Source: Streptomyces sp. NRRL F-6492 (lineage in GTDB: Bacteria; Actinomycetota; Actinomycetes; Streptomycetales; Streptomycetaceae). Taken from it: a stretch of DNA of 64,000 nt. Position numbers and translations under genes: made by a program. The DNA lies in contig NZ_LGEG01000256.1 in the NCBI RefSeq assembly GCF_001280125.1, positions 1 to 64,000 on the forward strand, in the 5' to 3' direction. Of this stretch, positions 53,625-62,654 are shown piece after piece. How positions within the stretch are numbered: the first letter of the stretch is position 1; each line of letters begins with the position of its first letter. The notes below the pieces were generated by a model. That model saw nothing but the letters and a program-made list of their open reading frames with translations. It was not told the DNA's origin and made no database searches.

Positions 53625-54587
53625 TCAGAGTTCGGCCCGCGCCAGTTCCTCCTGCGTGAGGTCGAGCGTGGCGAGGCGCTCCGGGTCCGCCAGGATGTGG
53701 AGCTCGACGATCCGGTCCCCGGCGATCGTGAACACCATGAGCGCGGCCGGGCGTCCGTCGACGACCGACAGGACGGCGGGCTCGCCGTTGGCCACGACCC
53801 GCAGCACCGCCTTCCGGAACCTGGAGTAGGCGAGGGCCTGCGAGACGACGGCCCTCGCTCCCCGCACCACCTGGGAGGTGGCGGCCATGAGCCGGCCGCC
53901 GTCCGCGCGCAGCACCACGTCCGGGTCGAGGACCGCGAGCAGGCCCTCGAAGTCGCCGCCGTTCGCGGCGGTGAGGAACGCGTCCGCGATCTCCCGCCGG
54001 CGCCGCGGGTCCGGGGCGGGGCCCGGGGAGGCGTCCCGCACCCGGCGGCGGGCGCGGCTGGCGAGCTGGCGAGTCGCGGCCGGGCTGCGGTCCACGACCT
54101 CCGCGATCTCGTCGAAGGGGACGGCGAACATGTCGTGCAGGACGAACGCGAGCCGTTCGGCCGGTGACAGGGTCTCCAGGACGACGAGGAGCGCGAGGCC
54201 GACGGACTCGGAGAGTTCGGCCGCGTGTTCCGGGTCGGTGGCGTCGGTGGCGTCGGCGGTGCCGACGGGGCCGGCGGCCGCGCCGACCCGGACCACCGGG
54301 TCGGGGACGTAGTACTCCAGCGGGGACTCGCGGCGCGAGCCGCGCGAGCGCAGCATGTCCAGGCAGACGCGGCCGACGACCGTGGTCAGCCAGGCGCTGA
54401 GGTTCTCCACCGCGCCGACGTCGGCGCGGCCGAGCTTGAGCCAGGTCTCCTGGACGGCGTCCTCGGCCTCGCTCAGCGAGCCCAGCATCCGGTACGCCAC
54501 CGCCCGCAGACGGCCCCGGTCGGCGTCGAAGCGCCGGGCCAGGAGTTCCTCGTCGCCGTACACGCGTGCGTCCCCCTCCGCGTTCAC
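53625..54587 (-). CDS. ECF41-type RNA polymerase sigma factor with SnoaL-like C-terminus
   Basis: 320 residues from GTG 54587, preceded by GGGGGAGA. Region 2 (FDADRGRLRAVAYRMLGSLSEAEDAVQETWLKL) and region 4 (LSPAERLAFVLHDMFAVPFDEIAEVVDRSPAATRQLASRARRRV) are clear. The extra C-terminal NTF2/SnoaL-like domain (~190-320; DAFLTAANGGDFEGLLAVLDPDVVL, ILADPERLA) marks ECF41-type sigma factors, which are controlled by this domain in place of a separate anti-sigma factor. The carboxymuconolactone-decarboxylase-type partner gene usual for ECF41 is not next to it. Region 2-4 linker has an added Ala/Asp/Thr repeat (ADATDATDPEH). Confidence 0.9.
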   Translation of the reverse strand: MNAEGDARVYGDEELLARRFDADRGRLRAVAYRMLGSLSEAEDAVQETWLKLGRADVGAVENLSAWLTTVVGRVCLDMLRSRGSRRESPLEYYVPDPVVRVGAAAGPVGTADATDATDPEHAAELSESVGLALLVVLETLSPAERLAFVLHDMFAVPFDEIAEVVDRSPAATRQLASRARRRVRDASPGPAPDPRRRREIADAFLTAANGGDFEGLLAVLDPDVVLRADGGRLMAATSQVVRGARAVVSQALAYSRFRKAVLRVVANGEPAVLSVVDGRPAALMVFTIAGDRIVELHILADPERLATLDLTQEELARAEL

Positions 54588-54776
54588 TGTTTGGTCTCCC
54601 CCTTCGCATCCCGTCACGTCTCCGTGACGGATTCGGTCCCACGCAGGTGATGAGGAGGAGCGCGTCGGCGTCCCGGAACGTGAGATCCCCGCCACCCCGC
54701 CGCGAGCGCCCGGGATTCCCCGGGCGAAGCCCCCGACCGCCGTGGTTCCCCACTTCAACGCGGTGTCCTCCGGGCC

Positions 54777-54792
54777 TAATTTGATCACCATG
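54777..54792 (+). promoter_or_regulatory. -10 box of a probable leaderless promoter
   Basis: TAATTT at 54777-54782 lies 7 nt before ATG 54790 of the rhodanese gene. Confidence 0.45.
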
Positions 54793-55281
54793 ACGACGAC
54801 ACCGCAGGTCAATCCCGTACTTCGCACCCCGCCGGCCTCTCCCGCCGCCGCTGCCGTGTACTTCTCCGCGAGCCTCGCCTTCCACGCCGACGTCTCCGAC
54901 GTGGCCTCGGTCCTCGCCGCGGCGGCGGCCGGGGGCGCCGACCCCGGCTTCGTCCTGGTCGACACGCGGTCCACCGCCTCCTGGGACCAGGGGCACGTCC
55001 CCGGCGCCGTCCACCTGCCGACCGCGCTCGTTCCCGAGCAGGCCGAGGAGCTGCTCGACCGGTCCGTGCCGGTCGTCACGTACTGCTGGGGCCCGGGCTG
55101 CAACGGCGCCACCCGTGCCGCGCTCGCCCTCGCCGAGCGGGGCTTCCTGGTGAAGGAGATGCTCGGCGGCTTCGAGTACTGGGTGCGGGAGGGCTTCGCG
55201 TACGAGACGTGGGAAGGCCCCGCGGAGAAGGCCGCGGACCCCCTGACGGCCCCGGTCGACGGCGACGACTGCGGCTGCTGA
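54790..55281 (+). CDS. Rhodanese-domain protein
   Basis: 163 residues. Rhodanese fold: FVLVDTRSTASWDQGHVPGAVHLP and the active-site loop VTYCWGPGCNGATRAALAL with the catalytic Cys in CWGPGC. The C-terminus ends CGC. It likely transfers sulfane sulfur; partner unknown. The gene is divergent from the ECF41 gene. Confidence 0.88.
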   Translation: MTTTPQVNPVLRTPPASPAAAAVYFSASLAFHADVSDVASVLAAAAAGGADPGFVLVDTRSTASWDQGHVPGAVHLPTALVPEQAEELLDRSVPVVTYCWGPGCNGATRAALALAERGFLVKEMLGGFEYWVREGFAYETWEGPAEKAADPLTAPVDGDDCGC

Positions 55282-55333
55282 CGGAACCGATTTCAGGATT
55301 GCCCCGGTCATGCCGTAGAGTCATGTTTACCGA

Positions 55334-55407
55334 CGCGGGGTGGAGCAGCTCGGTAGCTCGCTGGGCTCATAACCCAGAGGTCGCAGGTTCAAATCCTGTC
55401 CCCGCTA
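55334..55407 (+). tRNA. Initiator tRNA-Met (anticodon CAT)
   Basis: CGCGGGG ... CCCCGCTA: C1-T72 mismatch and three consecutive GC pairs in the anticodon stem (CTGGG/CCCAG around CTCATAA) mark an initiator tRNA rather than an elongator. Confidence 0.93.
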
Positions 55408-55417
55408 CTCAGTAGCA

Positions 55418-55453
55418 ACGAAGGCCCGGATCCTCTTGGATCCGGGCCTTCGT
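55418..55453 (+). terminator. tRNA-fMet terminator
   Basis: 16-bp stem ACGAAGGCCCGGATCC / GGATCCGGGCCTTCGT with a 4-nt loop. Confidence 0.85.
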
Positions 55454-55483
55454 CGTTTCCGCCCGGATGCGCGCGGTTCCGGT

Positions 55484-55513
55484 TGACCTTGACGCGACGT
55501 CAAGATCTAGCGT
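55484..55513 (+). promoter_or_regulatory. MerR-type promoter with overlapping palindrome
   Basis: -35 TTGACC (55484-55489) and -10 TAGCGT (55508-55513) are spaced 18 bp. The palindrome CTTGACGCGACGTCAAG (55488-55504) sits between them, as at MerR/TipA-type promoters that the regulator untwists. The ATG follows the -10 box by 7 nt. Confidence 0.65.
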
Positions 55514-55520
55514 TCTCGGC

Positions 55521-56261
55521 ATGGAGTGGTCGATCCAGGAGATCGCCAAGAAGGCCGGCACCACCAGCCGCACCCTCCGGCACTACGGGGAGCGCGGACT
55601 GCTGGAGCCGAGCCGGATCGGCGCGAACGGTTACCGGTACTACGACCAGGCGGCGCTCGTGCGGCTGCAGCGGATCCTGCTGCTGCGCGAGCTGGGACTC
55701 TCGCTGTCCGCCATCGCCGAGGTCCTCACGGGCCAGCGGGACACGCCCGCCGCCCTGCGCACCCATCTCGCCCTTCTGGAGCAGGAGCGCGAGCGCATCG
55801 AACGCCGGATCGCGTCGGTGCGGACCACCCTCCACAAGACCGAGAACGGAGAGGAACTCATGGCAGACGAAATGTTCGACGGCTTCGACCACACGCGGTA
55901 CGAGGAGGAGGTCACCCACCGCTGGGGCCGCGAGGCGTACGAGCAGGGCGACCGGTGGTGGCGCTCGCTGGACGACGGACAGAAGCGGGCGTTCATGGAG
56001 GAGCAGGCCGGCATCGCCCGTGACTTCGGGAAGGCGGCGCGGGACGGCCTGGCCGCGGACAGCGACGAGGTGCAGGCCCTCGCGCGGCGCCAGGTCGCGT
56101 GGCTGTCGACCACCACGGAGCCGACCAGGGAGTACGTGATCGGCCTCGGCCGGATGTACGTCGACGACCCTCGCTTCACCAGGAACTACGACAAGTACGG
56201 CGAGGGCACCGCGGTCCTCGTCCGGGACGCGATGGCGATCTACGCCGAGCGGAACATGTAG
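55521..56261 (+). CDS. MerR-family regulator with TipAS-type antibiotic-binding domain
   Basis: 246 residues. MerR helix-turn-helix at ~5-72 (WSIQEIAKKAGTTSRTLRHYGERGLLEPSRIGANGYRYYDQ), coiled-coil dimerisation helix ~75-115 and a TipAS domain (~125-246; FDHTRYEEEVTHRWGREAYEQGDRWWRSLDDGQKRAFMEEQ). TipA-like proteins bind thiopeptide or other ligands and activate their own promoter. The promoter here overlaps a fitting palindrome. The start codon 7 nt after the -10 box suggests a leaderless mRNA. Confidence 0.92.
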   Translation: MEWSIQEIAKKAGTTSRTLRHYGERGLLEPSRIGANGYRYYDQAALVRLQRILLLRELGLSLSAIAEVLTGQRDTPAALRTHLALLEQERERIERRIASVRTTLHKTENGEELMADEMFDGFDHTRYEEEVTHRWGREAYEQGDRWWRSLDDGQKRAFMEEQAGIARDFGKAARDGLAADSDEVQALARRQVAWLSTTTEPTREYVIGLGRMYVDDPRFTRNYDKYGEGTAVLVRDAMAIYAERNM

Positions 56262-56471
56262 CGCCCAGCGCCCAGCGCCCAGCTCCCGGCACCCGGCTCC
56301 CGGCTCCCGGCCCCCCGGGTTCCTGGTCGGCCCCCCGTTGGACTCCCGGCCCTCCCGCCCCCGTCCCGTACGCCAGTCGGCCGTGCGGAGTCGCCGTCCG
56401 ACGGGGCGGCGGCCACCCTGGAAGGGCGCGGTACGGGGCCGCGGCCGGTCGGACCGGGCAGGAGAGAACAG

Positions 56472-57689
56472 GTGGGGCACCCCCTAGGAGCGGTGGACCG
56501 CGGCAGGCGGGGCGGTGAGGGCCGTGCCCCGTACGGCCGGGCCCGCTGGTTCCTCCGGACGCTGCCGCCGCTGATCATCGTGGGCGGTGTCCTCTTCGAC
56601 GTGTCGACCCCCGCCCCGTACACCGCCTCCCCGATGCTCGCCGCCGCCCCGCTGGTCGCCGCGCCCTTCTTCTCCCTGGTCACGACGCTCCTCACCGGGA
56701 TCGCCGCCGTCCTCGCCTCGGTCGGGCTCTACCTCTTCAGCGGCGACGTCACCCGGGCCCCGGCCGTCGCCGAGACCCTGACCGTGTTCACCGTCTCCGT
56801 GCTCGCCCTGCTCATCAACCGGGTGGTGCGCCGCAGCGGGGAACGGCTCGCCTCGGCTCGGGTCATCGCGGAGACCGCGCAGAAGGCGGTGCTGCCGACG
56901 CCCGCCGAGCGGATCGGCGGGCTGCGGTGCGCGGCCCGTTACGAGGCGGCGCAGGCGGACGCGTTCATCGGCGGCGACCTCTTCGCCGTGCAGGACACCC
57001 CGCACGGGGTGCGGCTCGTGGTCGGGGACGTACGGGGCAAGGGCCTGGACGCGGTCGAGGCCGTCGCCGTCGTCATCGGCGCCTTCCGCGAGGCGGCCGA
57101 GCAGGAACGGACCCTGGAGGGCGTGGCGCAGCGGCTCGAACGGGCGCTGGACCGGGAGGGCACCCGCCGGGACAGCCTCGACGCCGTCGAGGGGTTCACC
57201 ACCGCCGTCCTGGCCGAGGTCCCGCGCTCCGACGGCAGCGGCACCTTCGACGGCTTCGTACGGGTCGTCAACCGGGGACACCCGTCCCCGCTGATGCTGT
57301 ACGGCGACGGGCGGGTCGAACCGGTCGAGCCGAGCCGTCCGGCGCTGCCCCTCGGCATGGGGGAACTCGCGTCGTGGCCGGACCGTGCCGAGGCCCGGCC
57401 GTACCCGCCGGGCACGACGCTGCTCTTCTACACCGACGGCCTCTCGGAGGCGCGGAACGCGCGGGGCGTCTTCTACGACCCGGTGGAGCGGCTGGCCGGG
57501 CGGATCTTCCCCGGCCCCGAGGAGATGCTCGACGCGCTCGTGGACGACGTGCGGCTCCACACGGGCGGCGGGGCGACGGACGACATGGCGCTGCTCGCGC
57601 TGAGCCGCCCGGTGGCGGGGCAGCCGGAGCGGCGCCGGACGATGCCGGTGGTGCCGCCCGCCGGCCCCCGCCCCCGGCCGCCGGGCTGA
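56472..57689 (+). CDS. SpoIIE/PP2C-type serine phosphatase with membrane domain
   Basis: 405 residues from GTG 56472, ribosome binding site GGAGAG. Three transmembrane segments (~30-120) then an SpoIIE domain (~150-385): FIGGDLFAVQDTPHGVRLVVGDVRGKGLDAVEAV, VNRGHPSPLML, LLFYTDGLSEARNARG and GATDDMALLALS. It dephosphorylates an anti-sigma antagonist or similar protein; no PAS/GAF sensor and no partner gene is next to it. Confidence 0.9.
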   Translation: MGHPLGAVDRGRRGGEGRAPYGRARWFLRTLPPLIIVGGVLFDVSTPAPYTASPMLAAAPLVAAPFFSLVTTLLTGIAAVLASVGLYLFSGDVTRAPAVAETLTVFTVSVLALLINRVVRRSGERLASARVIAETAQKAVLPTPAERIGGLRCAARYEAAQADAFIGGDLFAVQDTPHGVRLVVGDVRGKGLDAVEAVAVVIGAFREAAEQERTLEGVAQRLERALDREGTRRDSLDAVEGFTTAVLAEVPRSDGSGTFDGFVRVVNRGHPSPLMLYGDGRVEPVEPSRPALPLGMGELASWPDRAEARPYPPGTTLLFYTDGLSEARNARGVFYDPVERLAGRIFPGPEEMLDALVDDVRLHTGGGATDDMALLALSRPVAGQPERRRTMPVVPPAGPRPRPPG

Positions 57690-57995
57690 CGCCGCCACCG
57701 GCCTCCCGGAGAGCCGGGCCCCCTGCCTTCCGGCGGGCCGGTCCCAGGCCTCCCGCTGGCCCCCGTCACCAGGGGTAGTCGCGAGGTCTCCCTCCGATAA
57801 CAATTGACGAACCGTCAGATTTCAAGGGTTTGGCGATACCGCGATCCGGCCTTGCTGAAGGGGGCTCAAGTCCGACCATTCCCCACCAATTCAATGAATG
57901 ATCAAGGGGGACGGCTTGGAATCGGGACCCCCTGTCTATTAACGTTCGATAACGCAGCGCGGTCGTCCCAGCCGTCGCAAGAGACGGCACCGTGC
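57690..57995. promoter_or_regulatory. Promoter region of the riboswitch-controlled peptidase gene
   Basis: About 300 bp without a gene. AT-rich islands occur at 57798-57830 (GATAACAATTGACGAACC) and 57935-57955 (TATTAACGTTCGATAACG); the second may hold the -10 region of the transcript that starts the riboswitch. Confidence 0.4.
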
Positions 57996-58132
57996 GCACG
58001 CGCCGAATCCCGAAAGGGAACCGGGGAACCACCATTTGGGGTGAATCGAGCCCTTCGCATCCGTGCGACCGGGCCCGTAGGAGACCTTCCTGCTCCGAAC
58101 CCGTCAGCTAACCCGGTAGGCGAGAAGGAAGG
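57996..58132 (+). promoter_or_regulatory. c-di-AMP (ydaO/yuaA-type) riboswitch
   Basis: The consensus parts appear in order: CGCCGAATCCCGAAAGGGAACCGGGGAACC (58001-58030), GGGGTGAATCGAGCCC (58039-58054), GGGCCCGTAGGAGACCTTCC, CCGAACCCGTCAGCTAACCCGGTAGGCG (58096-58122) and the following purine-rich AAGGAAGGAAAGGAG. In actinobacteria this switch precedes cell-wall hydrolase genes and turns them off when c-di-AMP binds. Ends are approximate. Confidence 0.85.
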
Positions 58133-58148
58133 AAAGGAGCGCGCCTCC

Positions 58149-59282
58149 GTGGCGTCCAACACCCCTGCCCCCGAAGCCCCCTTCGATGCCTTCGGCGGCG
58201 GTGCGGCTCCCTCCGTCCCGGGCACCGAGTGGAACCCCACCGAGGATTCCCTCCGCGCCCAGAACCGCTCCGGCGGCCGGCACCGGGTCGTCAAGCAGCG
58301 CTCCAACTTCGCCCGCTCCTCCACCGTCCTCGGCGTCGGCGTCATCGCGGCCGTCGGCGCGGGCGGCCTCGCCACCGCGCAGGAGAAGCCGCCGGTGGCC
58401 ATATCGCTCCCGGACCTCCCCGACCTCGACCTGCCCGACGCCCACGACCTGCCCGGCGTCGGCGCGCTCCTGCCCGAGGCGGAGGAGCGGCAGACGGTCC
58501 CCGCCGACCGCGCCAACCCGAACCCGCTGACCTCCGCCACGTACACCACCGAGGCCGACGAGCGGGCCTCGCGGTCCGGACAGGTCACGCGGGCGAGCCT
58601 GACGACCGTCGACGCCCCGAGCAGCGCCGACGCGGGCGAGGCCCTGCGCGCCCGCATCCTCCAGCAGGCCGAGCAGCAGCAGGCCTCCGCCGACGCCGCC
58701 GAGAAGGCCGCGGCGGAGAAGGCGGCCGCCGAGAAGGCCGCCGCCGAGGCGCGGGCCAAGGCCGACGCGGCGGAGAAGGCGGCGGCGGAGGCCAAGGCGA
58801 AGGCCGAGGCGGAGGCCAAGGCCAAGGCGGAGGCGGAAGCCAAGGCGAAGGCCGAGGCCGAGCGCCTCGCCAAGCTCGCCGCGAGCTACTCGATGCCCCT
58901 CTCCTCGTACTCCCTCACCGCCACCTACATGCAGTCCGGCTCGATGTGGTCCTCCGGCTACCACACGGGCCTCGACTTCGCCGCCCCCACCGGCACCCCG
59001 CTCAAGGCGGTCCACGGCGCCACGGTCAAGTCGGCGGGCTGGTCCGGCTCCTACGGCTACCGGATCGTCCTGGAGCTGGAGGACGGCACCGAGGTCTGGT
59101 ACTGCCACCTCTCCTCCATGACGGTCAGCGCCGGCCAGACCGTGGGCACCGGCGAGACGATCGGCCGCGTCGGCGCCACCGGCAACGTCTCCGGCGCCCA
59201 CCTCCACCTGGAGATCCACCCCGGCGGCGGCGACGGCGTCGACCCGGCGGCCTGGCTGCGCTCCAAGGGCCTGACGGTCTGA
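58149..59282 (+). CDS. Secreted M23-family peptidase, coiled-coil type
   Basis: 377 residues from GTG 58149, with GAAAGGAG upstream. N-terminal disordered region, then a signal/anchor segment (STVLGVGVIAAVGAGGLATA, ~60-80). A long Ala/Lys/Glu coiled coil (~180-240, repeated AEAKAKAEAEAKAKAEAE) precedes the LytM domain: GYHTGLDFAAPTGTP (ligands His, Asp), WYCHLSSMTV and SGAHLHLEIHPGG. It hydrolyses peptidoglycan bridges. The c-di-AMP riboswitch before it links expression to c-di-AMP level, as for other Streptomyces cell-wall hydrolases. Confidence 0.92.
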   Translation: MASNTPAPEAPFDAFGGGAAPSVPGTEWNPTEDSLRAQNRSGGRHRVVKQRSNFARSSTVLGVGVIAAVGAGGLATAQEKPPVAISLPDLPDLDLPDAHDLPGVGALLPEAEERQTVPADRANPNPLTSATYTTEADERASRSGQVTRASLTTVDAPSSADAGEALRARILQQAEQQQASADAAEKAAAEKAAAEKAAAEARAKADAAEKAAAEAKAKAEAEAKAKAEAEAKAKAEAERLAKLAASYSMPLSSYSLTATYMQSGSMWSSGYHTGLDFAAPTGTPLKAVHGATVKSAGWSGSYGYRIVLELEDGTEVWYCHLSSMTVSAGQTVGTGETIGRVGATGNVSGAHLHLEIHPGGGDGVDPAAWLRSKGLTV

Positions 59283-59358
59283 CCCCTCCGGGGACCGCGC
59301 GGAAGGCGGACGGGAACCGGGCGGAATACGCCCGGCGGCGGGGACCGTTGTCCACCCC

Positions 59359-60312
59359 ATGACTTCTCTCCGTACGCTGGGCAGCTCCGACCTGCACGTC
59401 TTCCCCCTCGCCCTCGGCGGCAACGTCTTCGGCTGGACCGCCGACGAGGCGCACTCCTTCGCCGTCCTCGACGCCTACGCCGCCGCGGGCGGCAACTTCA
59501 TCGACTCCGCCGACGTCTACTCGGCGTGGGCCGAGGGCAACGAGGGCGGCGAGTCCGAGACCGTCATCGGCCGCTGGCTCGCCTCCCGGGGCAACCGCGA
59601 CGACGTCGTCGTCGCCACCAAGGCCGGCTCCCACCCCCGCTTCAAGGGGCTCTCCGCCCCCACGGTCAAGGCCGCCGCGGAGGAGTCCCTGCGCCGCCTC
59701 GGCACCGACCGCATCGACCTGTACTACACCCACTTCGACGACGAGTCCGTGCCCGTCGAGGAGATCGTCACCGCCCTCGACCAGCTGGTGAGGGACGGCA
59801 AGGTACGGGCCGTCGCCGCCTCCAACATCTCCCCGGAGCGGCTCCGCGCCTCCCTCGACTTCGCCGAGGCCGAGGGCCTCGCCCGCTACGTCGCCCTCCA
59901 GCCGCACTACAACCTGGTCTCCCGCGAGACCTACGAGGGCCCGCTCCTGGAGACCGCCGAGCGGGCCGGCCTCGCCGCCGTCCCCTACTACGGCCTCGCC
60001 TCCGGCTTCCTCACCGGCAAGTACCGCCCCGGCACCACCGTCGACAGCGCCCGCGCCGCCGGGGCCGGCAAGCACCTCGACACCGGGCGGGGCCGCGCCG
60101 TGCTCTCCGCGCTCGACGCGGTCGCCGGCGCGCGCGGCGCGGAGGTCGCCACCGTCGCCCTCGCCTGGCTCGCCTCCCGGCCGACGGTCGTCGCGCCGAT
60201 CGCCTCGGCCCGTACGGTCGAGCAGCTCCCGGCCCTGGTCGCGTCCGCCGGCCTGGAGCTCACGGAGGAGGAGCTGAAGCTCCTGACCGAGGCCTCGGCC
60301 GTCCGGGGCTGA
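59359..60312 (+). CDS. Aldo/keto reductase
   Basis: 317 residues from ATG 59359. (beta/alpha)8 fold with catalytic residues Asp-Tyr-Lys-His: NFIDSADVYS (Asp and Tyr), VVVATKAG (Lys), and IDLYYTHFDDES (His). NADPH-binding end: SARTVEQL. Cytosolic; substrate unknown. It lies 76 bp after the M23 peptidase gene. Confidence 0.92.
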   Translation: MTSLRTLGSSDLHVFPLALGGNVFGWTADEAHSFAVLDAYAAAGGNFIDSADVYSAWAEGNEGGESETVIGRWLASRGNRDDVVVATKAGSHPRFKGLSAPTVKAAAEESLRRLGTDRIDLYYTHFDDESVPVEEIVTALDQLVRDGKVRAVAASNISPERLRASLDFAEAEGLARYVALQPHYNLVSRETYEGPLLETAERAGLAAVPYYGLASGFLTGKYRPGTTVDSARAAGAGKHLDTGRGRAVLSALDAVAGARGAEVATVALAWLASRPTVVAPIASARTVEQLPALVASAGLELTEEELKLLTEASAVRG

Positions 60313-60346
60313 CCGCGGGCCGGGGCCGGATCCGCCGGAGGAGGCC

Positions 60347-61681
60347 CTAACCGCGGTACGGGTTGTAGCCGCCGTAGTCCAGGTACTGCGGCGGCGTCCA
60401 GGCCCGTCCCGTCGCCCGCGCCGCGTACGTCAGCGCGGGCGAGGCGACCGCCCTGCGCTGCCACAGGTGGTGCAGCAGCTCCTGCTCGCGGGCCGCGAAG
60501 TCGGGCCCGGCGGTGCCGCGCCGGGCCCGGTCCCGCAGGAACGCGAGGGTCGTCGCGAAGGACTCGTACTCGCCGACCGCCCGGGCGGCCTGCTTGCCGT
60601 ACGTCCGGGCGGCGTAGGAGCGGGCGAGCTCGCGGGCCCGCATCGAGGAGAGCGCGAGCGGCTCGTCGGGGGAGAGCCAGCCGGCCGCCGCGTACGCCGG
60701 GAGCTCCCCGGAGACCGTGCGCAGCTCCCGCTGCCGGCTCCACACCGCGAGCCAGGTCAGCAGGCCGAAGGCCGGCATCATGAGCGCCCCGTACACCGCG
60801 TAGAAGATCCAGGGGCCGCCGAAGGTGGCCGAGCCGTTCCAGGCGGCGTGCATGCCCATGGCGAGCAGCAGCCCGGCGAGCGGCAGCAGCACCTTCCGCG
60901 GCCGCTTCCCGCGCGGGGCGAGCGCGGCGAAGCCGAAGCCGAGGCCGGTGAGCACGGTGAACAGCGGGTGCGCGAACGGCGACATCACGACCCGGACGAA
61001 GAAGGTCCCGGCGGTCACCATGCCGATGCCGGTGGCGCCGACCTCCTGGTCCTCGCCGAAGGCGTTACCGAGGTAGAGGACGTTCTCGGTGAAGGCGAAG
61101 CCGGTCGCGGTGAAGCCGGCGATCACCACCCCGTCGACGAGCCCGCCGAAGTTCCGGCGGCGGAAGAGGAAGAGCAGCAGGATCGCGGCGGCCTTGGCGC
61201 TCTCCTCCACCACCGGGGCGATGACGGTGGCGCCGAGGTGGTCGGCGGAGTCCGGGTCGGCGGTGGCCGTGGCGATCCAGCGGACCGCGAAGGAGTTCGC
61301 CAGGATCGCGACGAGCGCGGCGGCGAAGGCGCCCCAGGCGAAGGCGAAGAGCAGGTTCCTCCACGGTCCCGGCTCGACCCGGTCGAGCCAGCGGAACGCC
61401 GCCATCAGCAGCGGTACGGGGAGCACGGCGAGGGCCAGGCCGACGAGGAAGCCCTGCGTGCCGGTCTGTTCGCGGACCATCGCCAGGATGACCAGGGCGC
61501 AGATCGCGAGCACGGTGACCAGGGATATCGCCCGGACCACCCGGCTGCGCCAGAAGGCCCGGCGCGGCCGGTAGCGCCACTGGGACCGGTCGGCGGCGTC
61601 GGGAAAGGCCGGTTCCTCGGTGCCCCGGTGGGGTACGGGGGCGGTTCCGGGTCCGGCTTCGGCGGGAGCGGGGTTCGACAC
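60347..61681 (-). CDS. PrsW-family intramembrane metalloprotease
   Basis: 444 residues from GTG 61681; an ATG at 61705 in frame is the longer alternative. A -10-like TAGGGT lies 7 nt before the GTG, suggesting a leaderless start. Eight or nine transmembrane segments. PrsW motifs: VIAPVVEESAKAAAI (EExxK), GFAFTENVLY, MSPFAHPLFTVL and MGMHAAWNGS (Glu and His zinc/catalytic groups). PrsW enzymes perform site-1 cleavage of anti-sigma factors in Bacillus; the target here is unknown. The C-terminal ~110 residues are a soluble helical region. Confidence 0.9.
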   Translation of the reverse strand: MSNPAPAEAGPGTAPVPHRGTEEPAFPDAADRSQWRYRPRRAFWRSRVVRAISLVTVLAICALVILAMVREQTGTQGFLVGLALAVLPVPLLMAAFRWLDRVEPGPWRNLLFAFAWGAFAAALVAILANSFAVRWIATATADPDSADHLGATVIAPVVEESAKAAAILLLFLFRRRNFGGLVDGVVIAGFTATGFAFTENVLYLGNAFGEDQEVGATGIGMVTAGTFFVRVVMSPFAHPLFTVLTGLGFGFAALAPRGKRPRKVLLPLAGLLLAMGMHAAWNGSATFGGPWIFYAVYGALMMPAFGLLTWLAVWSRQRELRTVSGELPAYAAAGWLSPDEPLALSSMRARELARSYAARTYGKQAARAVGEYESFATTLAFLRDRARRGTAGPDFAAREQELLHHLWQRRAVASPALTYAARATGRAWTPPQYLDYGGYNPYRG

Positions 61682-61744
61682 GTGAGCGACCCTAACGACC
61701 GGCACGGACAGGGGGCGACGCGGTGACGAGTCGCCCGCTTCCCC

Positions 61745-62542
61745 TCACTTCCTCCGGAAGAGGAGGTCGTGGACGACGTGCCCCTTGTCGAGCCCCTGGC
61801 CCTCGAAGCGGGTGAGGGGCCGGAAGCCGGGGCGGGGCGCGTAACCGCCGTCGGCCCGCGTGTTCTCGAAGTCCGGGTGCGCGGTGAGCACCTCCAGCAT
61901 CTGCTCGGCGTACTCCTCCCAGTCGGTGGCGCAGTGCAGCACGCCGCCGGGCTTGAGCCGGGTCGCGAGGAGGCCGAGGAACTCGGGCTGGATCAGCCGC
62001 CGCTTGTGGTGGCGGGCCTTGGGCCACGGGTCCGGGAAGTAGACCCGGCAGCCGTCGAGGGAGTCGCCGGCGAGCATCTCGCGGAGCAGGATGATCGCGT
62101 CGCCGTTGGCCACCCGGACGTTGGTGAGGCCGTTCCGGTCGGCGAGCCCGAGCAGATTGCCCTGGCCGGGGGTGTGCACGTCCACGGCGAGGATCCCGGT
62201 GCCGGGATCGGCGGCCGCCATCTGCGCGGTCGCCTCGCCCATCCCGAAGCCGATCTCCAGGACGACCGGGAGCCCGCCGAACATCTCGTCCAGGTCCAGG
62301 ACCCGCTTGCCGTCGATGTCCAGGCCCCAGTCGGGCCACCGCTTCAGCATCGCCTCGGCCTGCCCGGCGGTCACCCGGCTGCGGCGCGGCTGGAAGCTCC
62401 GGATCCGCCGCTCGTGGTGCGAACCGGCGGGATCGGGCAGGGGCCCCTCCCCGGGAGCGAACATCCGACTGCCCCGCCGCGCGACGGGCTGGGGGGCGGG
62501 GTCGGCGACGGGCCGCGGGCTGTTCTCAGGCTGCTCAGACAC
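61745..62542 (-). CDS. trmB: tRNA (guanine-N7-)-methyltransferase
   Basis: 265 residues from GTG 62542; upstream frame extension to 62677 is repeat-rich and unconserved, and a -10-like TAGAAT lies 10 nt before this start. It methylates G46 of tRNA with SAM. Motifs: LEIGFGMGEATAQMA (SAM binding), ILAVDVHTPGQGNLLG, YFPDPWPKARHHKRRLIQPEFL (TrmB signature) and HCATDWEEYAEQML. Confidence 0.93.
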   Translation of the reverse strand: MSEQPENSPRPVADPAPQPVARRGSRMFAPGEGPLPDPAGSHHERRIRSFQPRRSRVTAGQAEAMLKRWPDWGLDIDGKRVLDLDEMFGGLPVVLEIGFGMGEATAQMAAADPGTGILAVDVHTPGQGNLLGLADRNGLTNVRVANGDAIILLREMLAGDSLDGCRVYFPDPWPKARHHKRRLIQPEFLGLLATRLKPGGVLHCATDWEEYAEQMLEVLTAHPDFENTRADGGYAPRPGFRPLTRFEGQGLDKGHVVHDLLFRRK

Positions 62543-62654
62543 AATGCGGCCGATTCTACGGGTGGGGACGGTCCCGCGCGGGCGCAGGCGGGCGTGCGAG
62601 GACGCGCGCGTGGGTGCGGGGACGCGCGCGGGTGCTTCCCGCGCCTGCGCCCGG

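Noticed and set aside
57766..58035. A minus-strand frame of 89 codons
   Set aside because: It runs across the promoter and c-di-AMP riboswitch and has no supporting motif.
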